The notes beneath the pieces are model-generated. The model saw only the letters and a list, made by a program, of their open reading frames with translations. It was not told the DNA's origin and made no database searches. Shown here one piece after another: positions 50,815 to 59,962 of a stretch of DNA of 64,000 nt. This DNA comes from Sphingomonas hylomeconis (lineage in GTDB: Bacteria > Pseudomonadota > Alphaproteobacteria > Sphingomonadales > Sphingomonadaceae). Numbering within the stretch: the stretch's first letter is position 1; every line of letters starts with the position of its first letter. The position numbers and the translations under genes were made by a program. The DNA is taken from the NCBI RefSeq assembly GCF_025370105.1, contig NZ_JANQBK010000001.1, forward strand, positions 1-64,000, written 5' to 3'.

Positions 50815-51309
50815 TCAAGGGGCGCGCAGCACATCGCGCAGCGCGATCCAGGCGGCGCGCTTGGCGGCCAGGCCGATCGTGTGCAGCGGGCTGCTCGACG
50901 GCAGCGGAATCAGCCGGAGATCATGGCCGGCAAGCTGACGCACGCCGTGGCGATAGGCAGTGGCGCCGTTGAAGGCGATCGCCGCGAGGCCGGGCAGCGT
51001 GGCGACCAGACCGGGCAGATCGTTACCGACGAGATCGCGGATCGCCGCGTCGGTACTGCCGGGGCGCGTGGCGCTGGCCACGACATCCCACAAGCCGACC
51101 CGGGCTGCGCGCAGCGCGGTCAGGCGATCGTCGTAGGGCAGAGCGGGCAGATCGACATCGACCACCGCTGCCATCAGCCGCCAGAACTGGTTCTGTGGAT
51201 GCGCATAATAGCGCGCGGCGGCGAGCGACGCGTCGCCCGGCAGGCTGCCGAGCACGAGCAGCCGGGTATCGGCATCGACGACCGGCGGGAAGCTGCGCTT
51301 GACCTTCAC
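50815..51309 (-). CDS. Hypoxanthine-DNA glycosylase-type (UDG superfamily, family 6)
   Basis: A 164-residue uracil-DNA glycosylase superfamily member with motif 1 GSLPGDAS and YYAHPQNQFWRL, and motif 2 LPSSSPLHT. The Asn in the HPQNQFW segment and the SSP loop match family 6 enzymes, which excise deaminated adenine (hypoxanthine) rather than uracil. It follows the DUF1993 gene end by 6 bases on the same strand (that gene is downstream), so they form a pair. Confidence 0.85.
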   Translation of the reverse strand: MKVKRSFPPVVDADTRLLVLGSLPGDASLAAARYYAHPQNQFWRLMAAVVDVDLPALPYDDRLTALRAARVGLWDVVASATRPGSTDAAIRDLVGNDLPGLVATLPGLAAIAFNGATAYRHGVRQLAGHDLRLIPLPSSSPLHTIGLAAKRAAWIALRDVLRAP

Positions 51310-51315
51310 GGGGTG

Positions 51316-51822
51316 TCAGGCGGCGCCGAGATAGTCCAGCTTGCCAAGCGGCACGCCCTTCATGCGCAGGATCGCATAGGCCGTGGTGAGGTGGAAATAG
51401 AAATTGGGCAGGACGAATTCGAGCGCGAAGCCGATGCCGGTAAACGCGACCGAGCGGCCCGGCGTGACCAGCGTGACCGGCCGGGCTTCCTGGCCGTTCA
51501 TCGCATCGGCCGGCACCGCCTCAAGGAACGCGACCGTGCGCGCGATGCGCGCTTGGAGATCGGCAAAGGTCACTTCTTCATCGGCCATCGCGACATTCTC
51601 GATCCCGCCGATGCGCACCGCGGCGCCCTTGGCACTGTCGCTGGCGCGCTGAATCTGCGCGGAGAGCGGCGCCATGTCGGGATAGAGCCGGGCGGTCAGC
51701 AGGTCGCCCGGATCGGTGCCGGTCTCGGCGGCCCAGCCCTCGGCCTTGGCAAGGAAAGCGGACATGGCGGAAAGGCCGCGGAGCAGCGAGGGGACGGTAA
51801 GGTCGTAAAGGTCGGTCGCCAT
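51316..51822 (-). CDS. DUF1993 protein
   Basis: A 168-residue DinB-fold-like DUF1993 protein: DLTVPSLLRGLSAMSAFLAKAE at the start, LYPDMAPLSAQIQRASDSAKGA in the middle and FALEFVLPNFYFHLTTAYAILR near the end. The second ATG (51822) is preferred because AGGGGA is correctly spaced from it, 8 bases, and too close to the first (51828). Function unknown. Confidence 0.82.
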   Translation of the reverse strand: MATDLYDLTVPSLLRGLSAMSAFLAKAEGWAAETGTDPGDLLTARLYPDMAPLSAQIQRASDSAKGAAVRIGGIENVAMADEEVTFADLQARIARTVAFLEAVPADAMNGQEARPVTLVTPGRSVAFTGIGFALEFVLPNFYFHLTTAYAILRMKGVPLGKLDYLGAA

Positions 51823-51902
51823 GGTCATGTCCCCTGCTACACGCTGTAGATGGGGCGGCACCGCGGGCTTGCAACGGCCGGCGGCCAGATAGCATCGGCG
51901 CC

Positions 51903-52092
51903 ATGGCGACGAACACCACCTATGCCGCGTTCCGGCGCTGGCTTTGCCTGGGCGGCGCATTTCGGGGTGGAGAGGAACCGCCCGGCGATCTTCACGTATC
52001 CCCGGTGGTCGCCGATCAGCGATTACCGAATGTATTGCCCGTGGCTCAGCGGGCGGCCGGGGCCGGATCTGCGCGTGGCGGGGGTGGCGTGA
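51903..52092 (+). pseudogene. Possible frameshifted small gene
   Basis: Two overlapping plus-strand frames look as though they once formed one protein: MATNTTYAAFRRWLCLGGAF from 51903, and in the next frame HFGVERNRPAIFTYPRWSP-ISDYRMYCPWLSGR ending at 52092. A single base change near the G-run at about 51962-51967 would join them. I cannot identify a family, the 3' end overlaps vapC antisense, and chance open frames are common at this GC, so confidence is low. Confidence 0.3.
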
Positions 52093-52480
52093 GCGCCGGC
52101 ACGATATCGGTATGGGTGAAATCGTCACCCTTGAAGAGCAGCGGCTCGCCGGTCACCTTGGCGAGCGCATAGGCGAAGCAATCGCCGAAATTGAGCTTGG
52201 CGGCGTGTCCGGTGCCGCGACCATAGCTGCGATACCCATCGCGGGCGACGACGGCAATCTCCTTCGTCACATCCTGGATCACCACGCCAAAGCGTTCGAG
52301 CAAGAGATCAGCCGCATCGCCGATATGCTTGTCGGCAGCGCGCGTGGTGACGGCCGTGAGTTCCAGCCAGCTGCCCGCGGACAGCCATAGCGTTTCTGCG
52401 GCTAACATCGCTTCGACAAAGGGACGGGCTTCGGGTTCGTTTCGCAGGATGGCGATGACGGCCGACGTATCGAGGATCAC
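52046..52480 (-). CDS. vapC: VapC-type PIN-domain toxin
   Basis: A 144-residue PIN-domain ribonuclease with acidic residues in MILDTSAV (Asp4), a Glu in SWLELTAV, NFGDCFAYALAK and FKGDDF, the metal-binding set. VapC toxins cut tRNA or rRNA when VapB is lost. Its ATG overlaps the vapB stop (ATGA, 52477-52480). The last 15 residues are a Pro-rich tail. Confidence 0.92.
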   Translation of the reverse strand: MILDTSAVIAILRNEPEARPFVEAMLAAETLWLSAGSWLELTAVTTRAADKHIGDAADLLLERFGVVIQDVTKEIAVVARDGYRSYGRGTGHAAKLNFGDCFAYALAKVTGEPLLFKGDDFTHTDIVPALTPPPPRADPAPAAR

Positions 52481-52749
52481 TTCGGCAGGCCGCGATCATC
52501 GTACAGCAGATCCTTGTACGTCAGCGACAATTCCTGCCCGTCAAATTCCGGCTTCCAATGACCTCGAAGACCGCTGATCAGTTCCATGGTCTGCTCGATC
52601 GTCGGTCTTGCTTCGCTCTTGTCGATCGAGGCCATTTTATCTTCCACGGCGATACGGATCGCGGCTGTTACCGAACCGCCGAGCTTTTCGGCCAGTTTGC
52701 GTGCGAGACGAACGGTTTCGGGATCCTTGATGTTGAGCTGTACGCCCAT
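52477..52749 (-). CDS. vapB: VapB-type antitoxin (Rv0623-like)
   Basis: A 90-residue antitoxin. The N-terminal ribbon-helix-helix-like segment (VQLNIKDPETVRLARKLAEKLG and SVTAAIRIAVEDKM) binds DNA and the acidic C-terminus wraps the toxin. The VapB of this class starts with a short beta-strand and represses its own promoter. It is the first gene of the pair. Confidence 0.9.
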   Translation of the reverse strand: MGVQLNIKDPETVRLARKLAEKLGGSVTAAIRIAVEDKMASIDKSEARPTIEQTMELISGLRGHWKPEFDGQELSLTYKDLLYDDRGLPK

Positions 52750-52847
52750 GATCTACCTCCAGGGGAAGGTTTATACCACAAGCCCGAATTGGGCGCAGCC
52801 AAAATTGGGTGGATTGCCGGACGCGGCGCATCGCCTATTTAGGGGCG

Positions 52848-53840
52848 ATGCACACAACACCCGACACGCTCGCTCTGATTGGAAATACGCCGCTGGTGCG
52901 GCTCAAGGGGCCGAGCGAGGCCACCGGCTGCGACATCTTCGCCAAATGCGAGTTCGCCAATCCCGGCGCGTCGGTCAAGGATCGCGCGGCGCTGGCGATC
53001 GTCGAGGATGCCGAGACGCGCGGGACGATTCAGCCCGGTGGGACGATCGTCGAGGGGACGGCGGGCAATACCGGGATCGGGCTCGCGCTGGTCGCCAACG
53101 CCAAGGGCTATAAGACGATCATCGTCATGCCCGAGACGCAGAGCCGCGAGAAGATGGACACGCTGCGCGCGCTGGGCGCGGAACTCGTGCTGGTGCCGGC
53201 CGCGCCTTATTCCAACCCCGGGCATTTCGTGCACACGTCGCGCCGCATCGCCGAGGAGACGCCGAACGCGATCTGGGCCAACCAGTTCGACAATATCGCC
53301 AATCGCCGCGGGCATATCACGGGCATGGCGGAGGAAATCTGGGCGCAGATGGACGGCCGGATCGATGGCTTCACCTGCGCGGCGGGGACCGGCGGGACGA
53401 TCGCGGGCGTCGGGCTGGGGCTGAAAGCCAAGGACGAGCAGGTGTGCATCGCGCTCAGCGATCCGCATGGCGCGGCGCTGTACGAATATTATGCCCACGG
53501 CGAATTGAAGTCCGAGGGCTCGTCGGTTGCCGAGGGGATCGGGCAGGGGCGCATCACCGCCAATCTGGAGGGCGCGCCGATCGATACGCAATTCCGCATT
53601 TCGGATGCCGAAGGGATGGAATGGGTCGAGCGGCTGCTGGCCGAGGAAGGGCTGTGCCTGGGCCTGTCATCGGGCATCAACGTTGCCGGCGCGGTGCGGC
53701 TGGCGCGGCATCTGGGGCCGGGCAAGCGCATTGCCACGATCCTGTGCGATACGGGATTCCGCTACCTTTCAACGCTGTACAATCGCGAGTGGCTGGAGGC
53801 GAAAGGATTGCCGGTTCCGGCCTGGCTTGCCCGGGGGTGA
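52848..53840 (+). CDS. cysK: Cysteine synthase A
   Basis: A 330-residue PLP enzyme: IGNTPLVRL (11-19), PLP lysine K44 in SVKDRAA, the substrate loop TAGNTG (71-76), GTGGTIAGVG for phosphate binding and a final LCDTGFRYLSTLYN. It makes cysteine from O-acetylserine and sulfide. The ATG at 52848 is the conserved start. It is divergent from vapB and about 0.7 kb upstream of mraZ. Confidence 0.93.
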   Translation: MHTTPDTLALIGNTPLVRLKGPSEATGCDIFAKCEFANPGASVKDRAALAIVEDAETRGTIQPGGTIVEGTAGNTGIGLALVANAKGYKTIIVMPETQSREKMDTLRALGAELVLVPAAPYSNPGHFVHTSRRIAEETPNAIWANQFDNIANRRGHITGMAEEIWAQMDGRIDGFTCAAGTGGTIAGVGLGLKAKDEQVCIALSDPHGAALYEYYAHGELKSEGSSVAEGIGQGRITANLEGAPIDTQFRISDAEGMEWVERLLAEEGLCLGLSSGINVAGAVRLARHLGPGKRIATILCDTGFRYLSTLYNREWLEAKGLPVPAWLARG

Positions 53841-53890
53841 GCGGTGGCATCGACACGACGAAGCGTTTCTGGTACATTTCTGCCACAGGC

Positions 53891-54193
53891 ATGATGAAAA
53901 CCAGCAATCCCGCGAACGATTCAGCCCAGACGACGCAACGCGTACGCGTCGGCATGATCGGCCTTGCCGCCGTGCTGCTGCTGATCGGGCTGGCCGCGGC
54001 GATCTTCTCGACCGCGAGCCGCGAGCGCGCCGTGTCGGGCGGATCGCGCGCCGATGTCGTCGCCAATCTGACGATGGGCAACGGCCTGGCCGGGCTGGGC
54101 GACGGCAGCGAGCCGCTCGCCGATCTCGGTGTGACGCCGAGCACCGCAACCGAGAACGTCGCCGCCGCGACCCCGGATCAACCGCCGCGCTGA
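53891..54193 (+). CDS. Small single-pass membrane protein, unknown
   Basis: A 100-residue protein: a short basic N-terminus, one membrane helix (about 21-42, MIGLAAVLLLIGLAAAIFS), then a flexible extracytoplasmic tail. ATGs at 53891 and 53894 are equivalent. It lies 51 bases after cysK and may be co-transcribed with it. No family recognised. Confidence 0.6.
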   Translation: MMKTSNPANDSAQTTQRVRVGMIGLAAVLLLIGLAAAIFSTASRERAVSGGSRADVVANLTMGNGLAGLGDGSEPLADLGVTPSTATENVAAATPDQPPR

Positions 54194-54530
54194 CGCGCGA
54201 TACCGCGCGTGCGGGACGCTGCGGGGATAATCGGGGAAAGATCGGGTGGCCGCGGGGATCAGGCACCCCGCGCACCGATTCCATCATTTTCTACCGTGAA
54301 CACAAGCGGAACATGCTGGAATGGCTGATAAATTTTCGGCCGCGAATCCAAACGCATAGGCGGCCGTCCCCGGATCTCCCCTGGTTTCCCCTTGAATCCC
54401 CGGCCCGCCCGCGATAACGCGTATCTTATTGAGGGGCATACTCTTTCGCCTGCACCAGTCAGGAGCCGGGAAGCGATTCAGCATCGTTTCCGGGACCGGA
54501 GAAGTCATGCCCGACTGACATGGGGTAAGC
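54194..54530 (+). promoter_or_regulatory. Upstream regulatory region of the mraZ (dcw) cluster
   Basis: A 337-base gene-poor stretch. A GAAC-N7-GAAC match lies at 54298-54312 and four TCCCC boxes on a 10-bp period at 54367-54401. The AT-rich segment GATAACGCGTATCTTATTGA (54413-54432) probably contains the promoter -10. A 34-codon open frame (MLEWLINF onward, 54313) crosses the boxes but has no other support. Confidence 0.55.
54367..54401 (-). promoter_or_regulatory. Predicted MraZ operator: four TCCCC boxes at 10-bp period
   Basis: TCCCC occurs at 54367-54371, 54377-54381, 54387-54391 and 54397-54401, exactly 10 bases apart; the minus strand reads GGGGA-N5 four times. MraZ binds direct repeats of TGGGN-type boxes with a 10-bp period upstream of its own gene, so this is very probably its autoregulatory site. 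It lies 130 bases before the mraZ start. Confidence 0.85.
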
Positions 54531-55028
54531 GTGATCGACAGGGTGGACTATCAGGGTGAGGGTATCGGTCTTGTCGATGACAAGGGCCGGTGCGCCATCC
54601 CTGCGTCCCTCCGTGCGGCGCTCGCCGCCAACAGCCCGCGCGCCGATGGCAAGGACGGCGGCAGCGTCATCATCGGCGCGCATCGCAGCAGCCCGTGCCT
54701 GATCGGCTATGACGAACGCTATCGCACCGAGCTCAAGGCGCTCGCCGCGCAGCTGCAGGCGGCATATCTCGCCAAGCATGGCACGCATAACCCGAACATC
54801 CTGCGCGAGATCGTGCAGGGCGAGCCGGTGCCGTTCGACGGCAGCGGGCGCTTCATCATGCCCGCCTTCGCGCGCTTCCGCGCCAAGATCGGCGCCAATG
54901 CCTTTTTCTACGGCACGTTCGAGTGTTTCGAGATCTGGGATCCGCGCACTTTGATCGAATCCGACGTCGCCGAAGTGATGAAGGATTGCGCGCGCTTCCA
55001 CTGCCAGCAGAAGGGGATCGCGCTGTGA
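54531..55028 (+). CDS. mraZ: MraZ transcriptional regulator of the dcw cluster
   Basis: A 165-residue AbrB-like double-repeat protein: first DNA-binding unit near [20 protein letters not shown] (12-31), second near [18 protein letters not shown] (about 105-122). MraZ represses its own cluster. It starts with GTG at 54531 and overlaps rsmH by GTGA at 55025. Length is slightly above the E. coli 152 because of an insertion after the first unit. Confidence 0.94.
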   Translation: MIDRVDYQGEGIGLVDDKGRCAIPASLRAALAANSPRADGKDGGSVIIGAHRSSPCLIGYDERYRTELKALAAQLQAAYLAKHGTHNPNILREIVQGEPVPFDGSGRFIMPAFARFRAKIGANAFFYGTFECFEIWDPRTLIESDVAEVMKDCARFHCQQKGIAL

Positions 55029-56032
55029 CGCTGCCGATCGCCCCGCCCATCGCCCCACCCATCGCCGACGCGCCGCACGTGCCCGTGCTGCTCGCCGAAG
55101 TCCTCGCCGCGCTCGCCATTGCCCCCGGCGACGTGCAGGTCGATGCGACGTTCGGCGCCGGTGGTTACACCCGCGCGATGCTGGCGGCCGGCGCGCGCGT
55201 GCTGGCGTTCGACCGCGATCCGGATGCGATCGCCGCCGGCCGCGCGCTGGAAGCTGAGCGGGACGCGCTGACGCTGGTGCCGGCGACCTTCTCGGCGATG
55301 GAAGCCGAACTGTCGGCGCTCGGCGTCGTGCCGGTCGACGGCGTGACGATGGATATCGGCGTGTCCTCGATGCAGCTCGACCAGCCGGAGCGCGGATTCA
55401 GCTTCCAGGCCGACGGTCCGCTCGACATGCGGATGAGCCAGGAAGGGCAGAGCGCGGCCGATTTCGTCAACACCGCGGACGAGGCGCGGATCGCCGACGT
55501 GCTGTACGAATTCGGCGACGAGCCGCGCTCGCGCCGCGTGGCGCAGTTCATCGTCGCGGCACGGCCGATCACGCGGACGGGCGAGCTCGCCCGGATCGTG
55601 CGTCGCGCGCTGGGCTACAAGCCGCACGACAAGAAGGATCCGGCGACGCGCACGTTCCAGGCGCTGCGCATCGAGGTCAATCGCGAACTCGGCGAGCTCG
55701 AGGACGGGCTGGCGGCGGCCGAGCGCGTGCTCAAGCCGGGCGGGACGCTGGCGGTGATCACCTTCCATTCGGGCGAGGACCGGCTGGTCAAGCGCTTCCT
55801 GCGCGAACGCAGCGGCGGCCTGCCCTCGGGATCGCGCCACCTGCCCGAAGTGAAGGCCAAGAACGCGCCGAGCTTCGAGGCGGTCGGTCGCGCGGTGCGC
55901 GCCGGCGAGGAAGAGATTGCGCGCAACCCGCGGGCGCGATCGGCGACATTACGCGTGGCGACCCGGACGGCGGCGGCCGCCTGGGGCGCTGCGCCAAGCA
56001 ACACGACCACGAGCAAGGGATTTTCGGAATGA
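55025..56032 (+). CDS. rsmH: 16S rRNA (cytosine(1402)-N(4))-methyltransferase
   Basis: A 335-residue SAM methyltransferase with [13 protein letters not shown], the SAM loop [43 protein letters not shown] and [15 protein letters not shown]. It methylates 16S C1402 and sits second in the dcw cluster as usual. GTG start overlaps the mraZ stop; its own stop overlaps ftsL (ATGA, 56029). Confidence 0.96.
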   Translation: MTLPIAPPIAPPIADAPHVPVLLAEVLAALAIAPGDVQVDATFGAGGYTRAMLAAGARVLAFDRDPDAIAAGRALEAERDALTLVPATFSAMEAELSALGVVPVDGVTMDIGVSSMQLDQPERGFSFQADGPLDMRMSQEGQSAADFVNTADEARIADVLYEFGDEPRSRRVAQFIVAARPITRTGELARIVRRALGYKPHDKKDPATRTFQALRIEVNRELGELEDGLAAAERVLKPGGTLAVITFHSGEDRLVKRFLRERSGGLPSGSRHLPEVKAKNAPSFEAVGRAVRAGEEEIARNPRARSATLRVATRTAAAAWGAAPSNTTTSKGFSE

Positions 56033-56610
56033 TGGCGTTCGTGTGGAAGATGCTGGCCTGGTTCGGCATCGGCGTGGTGGTCGCACTCGGCGTGCTGATC
56101 GTGCCGCTGCACGTCGCCGCCGAGCGCAAGAAGCTCGACGCCACGACGCGCGAGATCGCGCAGGCCAATCGCGACATCCGCGCGCTGGAAACCGAGTTCG
56201 AGACGCGCTCGAACATCGCGCAGTTAGAAAAGTGGAACGGCGAGACGCTGCGCCTGGCAGCACCCGTCGCCGGGCAATATGTCACCGACGAGGCGCAGCT
56301 CGCATCGCTCGACTTCAATCATCCACTCGGCACCGGCGGCGCCACGGTGCAGACCGCCGCGCTGATCGTGCCGCAGCATAACAGCGCCGCCGCCGTGCCG
56401 CTGGCGACCGCCGCGCCGGCCGTGGTCAGCGTCGCCGTGGCCAGCGCCAAGCCGCAGCCCGCCGCCGCGATCGCCGCGGCGCCGGTCAAGACGGCCGCCG
56501 TGCAGCGCAAGGCGCAGACCGTGGCGATGCTCGATCGCAAACTGCTGAGCGATTCGATGATCGGTGATCTGACCAGCGGCGCCAGCCGGGAAGCAGGCCG
56601 CTTGCGGTGA
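56029..56610 (+). CDS. ftsL: Cell division protein FtsL
   Basis: A 193-residue bitopic protein: one membrane helix (about 9-31), then a periplasmic coiled coil ([27 protein letters not shown]) and a long Ala-rich tail. FtsL with FtsB and FtsQ activates FtsW-FtsI septal synthesis. Sequence is poorly conserved in general; position between rsmH and ftsI and the topology support the call. Translationally coupled on both sides. Confidence 0.85.
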   Translation: MMAFVWKMLAWFGIGVVVALGVLIVPLHVAAERKKLDATTREIAQANRDIRALETEFETRSNIAQLEKWNGETLRLAAPVAGQYVTDEAQLASLDFNHPLGTGGATVQTAALIVPQHNSAAAVPLATAAPAVVSVAVASAKPQPAAAIAAAPVKTAAVQRKAQTVAMLDRKLLSDSMIGDLTSGASREAGRLR

Positions 56611-58337
56611 GCATCGCGCTCGCCCGTCCCATGCCGCATCGGCGACCGACGGCGCAGCGCCATGTGCTGATCCAGACGGCGCACATGCGCCTGATGATCC
56701 TGCTGCTGTTGTTCACTGCGGCGATCGCGGTCGTCCTGATCCGCCTGGCGGTGCTGGCGATCTCGGCCGATCCGGCGACGGCGCGCGCGGCGATCCTCAG
56801 CGCCAGCTGGTCGCGCGGCGATATCGTCGATCGCAACGGCGAGCCGCTGGCGCGGACGATCGAGGCCTGGGGCATCGGCGTGCATCCCCGCAAGGTGCTG
56901 GGCGACAAGAACGAGCTGGCAGCCAAGCTGGCGGCGCTGATCCCGACGCATGACGAGGCGTGGTTCTACGAACGGCTGACGATGACCTCCTCGTTCACCT
57001 TCCTAGAGCATCATGCCTCGCCCTCGCTGGTCACCGCGGTCAACGCGCTGGGCGAACCGGCCGTGGTGTTCGAGAAGGAGCCCGAGCGGCTCTATCCGCA
57101 GACCACGCTCGCCGCGCACGTGCTCGGCTTCCTCAGCCCCGACGCGGCGGCCGGGCGGCTGGCCGGCGCGAGCGGGATCGAGCGCGCGTTCGACGAGCGG
57201 CTGGCCAATCCGATCGATCGCGCATCGCCGCTGACCCTGTCGATCGACTATCGCGTGCAGGCGGCGATGGAGAGCGAGCTCGGCGCGGCGATGAACGCCT
57301 ATCAGGCGCGCGGCGCGACCGGTGTGGTGCTGGACGTGAATACCGGCGAAGTGATCGCGATGGCCTCGCTGCCGGTGTTCAACCCCAACAAGGTCGGCAC
57401 CGCGAACAGCGAATCGCTGCGCAACAACGTGACGCAGAGCGTGTACGAGCTGGGCTCGGCGTTCAAGCCGATCACCATGGCGACGGCGATCGAGACCGGC
57501 GTGGTGACCAGCATGGCGAAGCGCTTCGATGCCACGCAGGCGCTGCATGTCGGCGGCTTCACGATCCATGACGATCACGCGCAGAAGCGCTATCTCAACA
57601 TCCCCGAGACGCTGATCCATTCGTCGAACATCGCCACCGCGCGGATCGCCGACCAGATAGGCAAGGACCGGCTGTCGGCGATGTTCACCAAGCTCGGCTT
57701 CGGCACCAAGCCCGATATCGAGCTGCGCGAGAAGCAGAAGCCGATCTGGCCGAAATACTGGGCGCGCACCACGGTGATGACCACCGCTTACGGGCACGGC
57801 ATCGCGGTCACGCCGCTGCATCTCGCCAATGCCTATGCGACGCTGGTCAATGGCGGGATCTGGCGCCCGACGACGCTGCTGCGCGTGGCGCCGGGCCAGG
57901 CGGCAAAGGGCCGTCGCGTGCTCTCGCCCTCGACCAGCGCGCGGATGCGGCAGCTGCTGCGGCTGATCGTGACGCAGGGCACCGGACGGATGGCCGAGGC
58001 ACCGGGCTACCGCGTCGGCGGCAAGACCGGCACCGCCGAAGTGGCGGGCGGCGGTGGCTATCTCAAGAACGCCAACGTCTCGACCTTCGCCGCTGCCTTC
58101 CCGATGGACAGCCCGCGCTATGTGGTGATCGCGATGATGGACAGCCCCAAGCGGGTGAAGGAAAATTCGTTCCAGACCACCGCCGCCTATACCGCCGCCC
58201 CGGTGGTCAGCCGAGTGATCAGCCGGACCGGCGCGATGCTCGGCGTGATGCCGGACAACGCGCGCGATGTGGACGTTTCGGAATTGCTGCCCTTATTGTG
58301 GCATGCGCCGGGCGAAACCCCGGCCGACGCAGAATGA
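56607..58337 (+). CDS. ftsI: Septal peptidoglycan transpeptidase FtsI (PBP3)
   Basis: A 576-residue class B penicillin-binding protein. One membrane helix near 31-53, a pedestal domain, then the transpeptidase domain with nucleophile S284 in SAFK (284-287), HSSN as the S-x-N motif and KTG at 473-475. It cross-links septal peptidoglycan with FtsW. GTG start overlaps ftsL. The 3' end leaves 10 bases before murE. Confidence 0.96.
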   Translation: MSIALARPMPHRRPTAQRHVLIQTAHMRLMILLLLFTAAIAVVLIRLAVLAISADPATARAAILSASWSRGDIVDRNGEPLARTIEAWGIGVHPRKVLGDKNELAAKLAALIPTHDEAWFYERLTMTSSFTFLEHHASPSLVTAVNALGEPAVVFEKEPERLYPQTTLAAHVLGFLSPDAAAGRLAGASGIERAFDERLANPIDRASPLTLSIDYRVQAAMESELGAAMNAYQARGATGVVLDVNTGEVIAMASLPVFNPNKVGTANSESLRNNVTQSVYELGSAFKPITMATAIETGVVTSMAKRFDATQALHVGGFTIHDDHAQKRYLNIPETLIHSSNIATARIADQIGKDRLSAMFTKLGFGTKPDIELREKQKPIWPKYWARTTVMTTAYGHGIAVTPLHLANAYATLVNGGIWRPTTLLRVAPGQAAKGRRVLSPSTSARMRQLLRLIVTQGTGRMAEAPGYRVGGKTGTAEVAGGGGYLKNANVSTFAAAFPMDSPRYVVIAMMDSPKRVKENSFQTTAAYTAAPVVSRVISRTGAMLGVMPDNARDVDVSELLPLLWHAPGETPADAE

Positions 58338-58347
58338 GGATCGCGCA

Positions 58348-59763
58348 ATGAAGCTTGGCACGCTGACCGGCGGCGACGAGCAGGCCACGGTCAGCGGCTT
58401 CGCGATCGATCATCGCAAGGTGGCCGAAGGCACCGTGTTCGGCGCGTTCGCCGGCGCGCGGGTGAATGGCGAGGATTATATCGTCGCCGCGGTGCAGGCC
58501 GGGGCGATCGCCGTGGTCGCGCGGCCCGAGGCGCGGGTGGAAGGCGCAGTGCATATCGCCGACGCCAATCCGCGGGCGCGCTTCGCCCAGCTGGCGGCAC
58601 GCTTCTTCGCGCCCTTTCCCGCCGTGGCAGTCGCGGTGACTGGGACCAACGGCAAGACATCGTGCGTCGAGATGACACGGCAATTGTGGCGCATGGACGG
58701 CTTCCATGCCGCGTCGATCGGGACGCTCGGCGTCACCACCGGCGACGACCGCGTCTCGACCGGGCTGACCACGCCGGACGTGGTGACGTTCCTGTCGAAC
58801 ATGGCGGGGCTGGCGCGCGAAGGGGTGAGCCATGTCGCGTTCGAGGCATCGAGCCACGGCCTGTCGCAATATCGCACCGAAGGCCTGCCGGTGCGCGCGG
58901 CGGCGTTCACCAATCTGAGCCGCGACCATCTCGATTATCACGGCACGATGGAGGCCTATTTCGAGGCCAAGATGCGGCTGTTCTCCGAGGTCGTCGAGCC
59001 GCACGGCGCGGCGGTGATCTGGGCGGACGATCCCTGGTCGGCGCAGGTGACGGACATCGCCCGGGCGCGCGGCGTGCGCGTGATCTCGGTCGGCACCGAG
59101 GGTGAGACGCTCAAGCTGGTGTCGCGCGATCCGACGTTGCTCGGCCAGGGGCTGGTGATCGAGGCCGAGGGCAGGACGTTCAAGGTCAACCTGCCGCTGA
59201 TCGGCGCCTACCAGGCGGCCAACGCGCTGGTTTCGGCCGGTCTGGTAATCGCCACCGGCGGCACTGTCGCGACGACGCTGGCGAGCCTCGCGCGGCTGCA
59301 ACCGGTGCGCGGGCGGCTGGAGCGAGCCGTGATCGCGCGCAGCGGCGCGCCGGTCTATGTCGATTACGCGCATACGCCCGACGCGCTGGAGGCGGCGATC
59401 GCCGCGCTGGCGCCGCACGCCAAAGGCCGGCTGATCGTGGTGTTCGGTGCGGGCGGCGATCGCGACCAGGGCAAGCGCGCGGCGATGGGCGCGATCGCCG
59501 CGGCGATGGCCGACATGGTGATCGTGACCGACGACAATCCGCGCGGCGAGGACGCCGCGGCGATCCGCGCGATGGTGCTGGACGGCGCGCCGGGCGCGCG
59601 CGAGATCGGATCGCGGCGCGAGGCGATCGGCGCGGCGATCGCCATGGCGGGCGCGGAGGACATCGTGCTGGTCGCCGGCAAGGGGCATGAGCAGGGGCAG
59701 ATCGTCGGCGATCTGGTGCTGCCGTTCGACGACGTGACCGTGGCGCGGGAGATGGCGGCGTGA
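58348..59763 (+). CDS. murE: UDP-MurNAc-L-Ala-D-Glu:meso-DAP ligase
   Basis: A 471-residue Mur ligase with the ATP loop TGTNGKTS (about 96-103), carbamylated-Lys region, and the meso-diaminopimelate-selecting DNPR motif (TDDNPRGED), so it adds meso-DAP rather than lysine. The ATG at 58348 has GAGGA upstream. Unlike other junctions in the cluster, about 200 bases separate it from murF because of a repeat element. Confidence 0.96.
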   Translation: MKLGTLTGGDEQATVSGFAIDHRKVAEGTVFGAFAGARVNGEDYIVAAVQAGAIAVVARPEARVEGAVHIADANPRARFAQLAARFFAPFPAVAVAVTGTNGKTSCVEMTRQLWRMDGFHAASIGTLGVTTGDDRVSTGLTTPDVVTFLSNMAGLAREGVSHVAFEASSHGLSQYRTEGLPVRAAAFTNLSRDHLDYHGTMEAYFEAKMRLFSEVVEPHGAAVIWADDPWSAQVTDIARARGVRVISVGTEGETLKLVSRDPTLLGQGLVIEAEGRTFKVNLPLIGAYQAANALVSAGLVIATGGTVATTLASLARLQPVRGRLERAVIARSGAPVYVDYAHTPDALEAAIAALAPHAKGRLIVVFGAGGDRDQGKRAAMGAIAAAMADMVIVTDDNPRGEDAAAIRAMVLDGAPGAREIGSRREAIGAAIAMAGAEDIVLVAGKGHEQGQIVGDLVLPFDDVTVAREMAA

Positions 59764-59764
59764 G

Positions 59765-59962
59765 TGTGTTTGTTGGCCTCGCCTCGCGCTCTCTTAAGTC
59801 CCCCTCCCGCTTGCGAGTTCGAGGTCGGTCATGCCCCCGGCATGACCTGAACGATGCGGGGCATCGTTCACCTCAATCTGGGTTAGGGGAGTGCGTGTCT
59901 ACACATGGCGTCTTCTCCGGACAGGCCCTCCCCCAACCCCTCCCGCAAGCGGGAGGGGAGTT
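59765..59962. repeat. Palindromic repeat element between murE and murF
   Basis: A mosaic of palindromes: GGTCATGCC/GGCATGACC (59827-59847), GAACGATGC/GCATCGTTC (59849-59869) and the perfect CCCCTCCCGC-AA-GCGGGAGGGG (59937-59958), with a related CCCCTCCCGCTTGCGAG near 59800-59816. GTGAG borders both sides (59760-59764 and 59963-59967), consistent with a short target duplication. The right-hand hairpin contains GGAGG at 59952-59956, 6 bases before the murF GTG. Confidence 0.85.

Noticed and set aside
51944..52390. 148-codon plus-strand open frame
   Set aside because: Antisense to vapC, which has a coupled antitoxin and PIN motifs.
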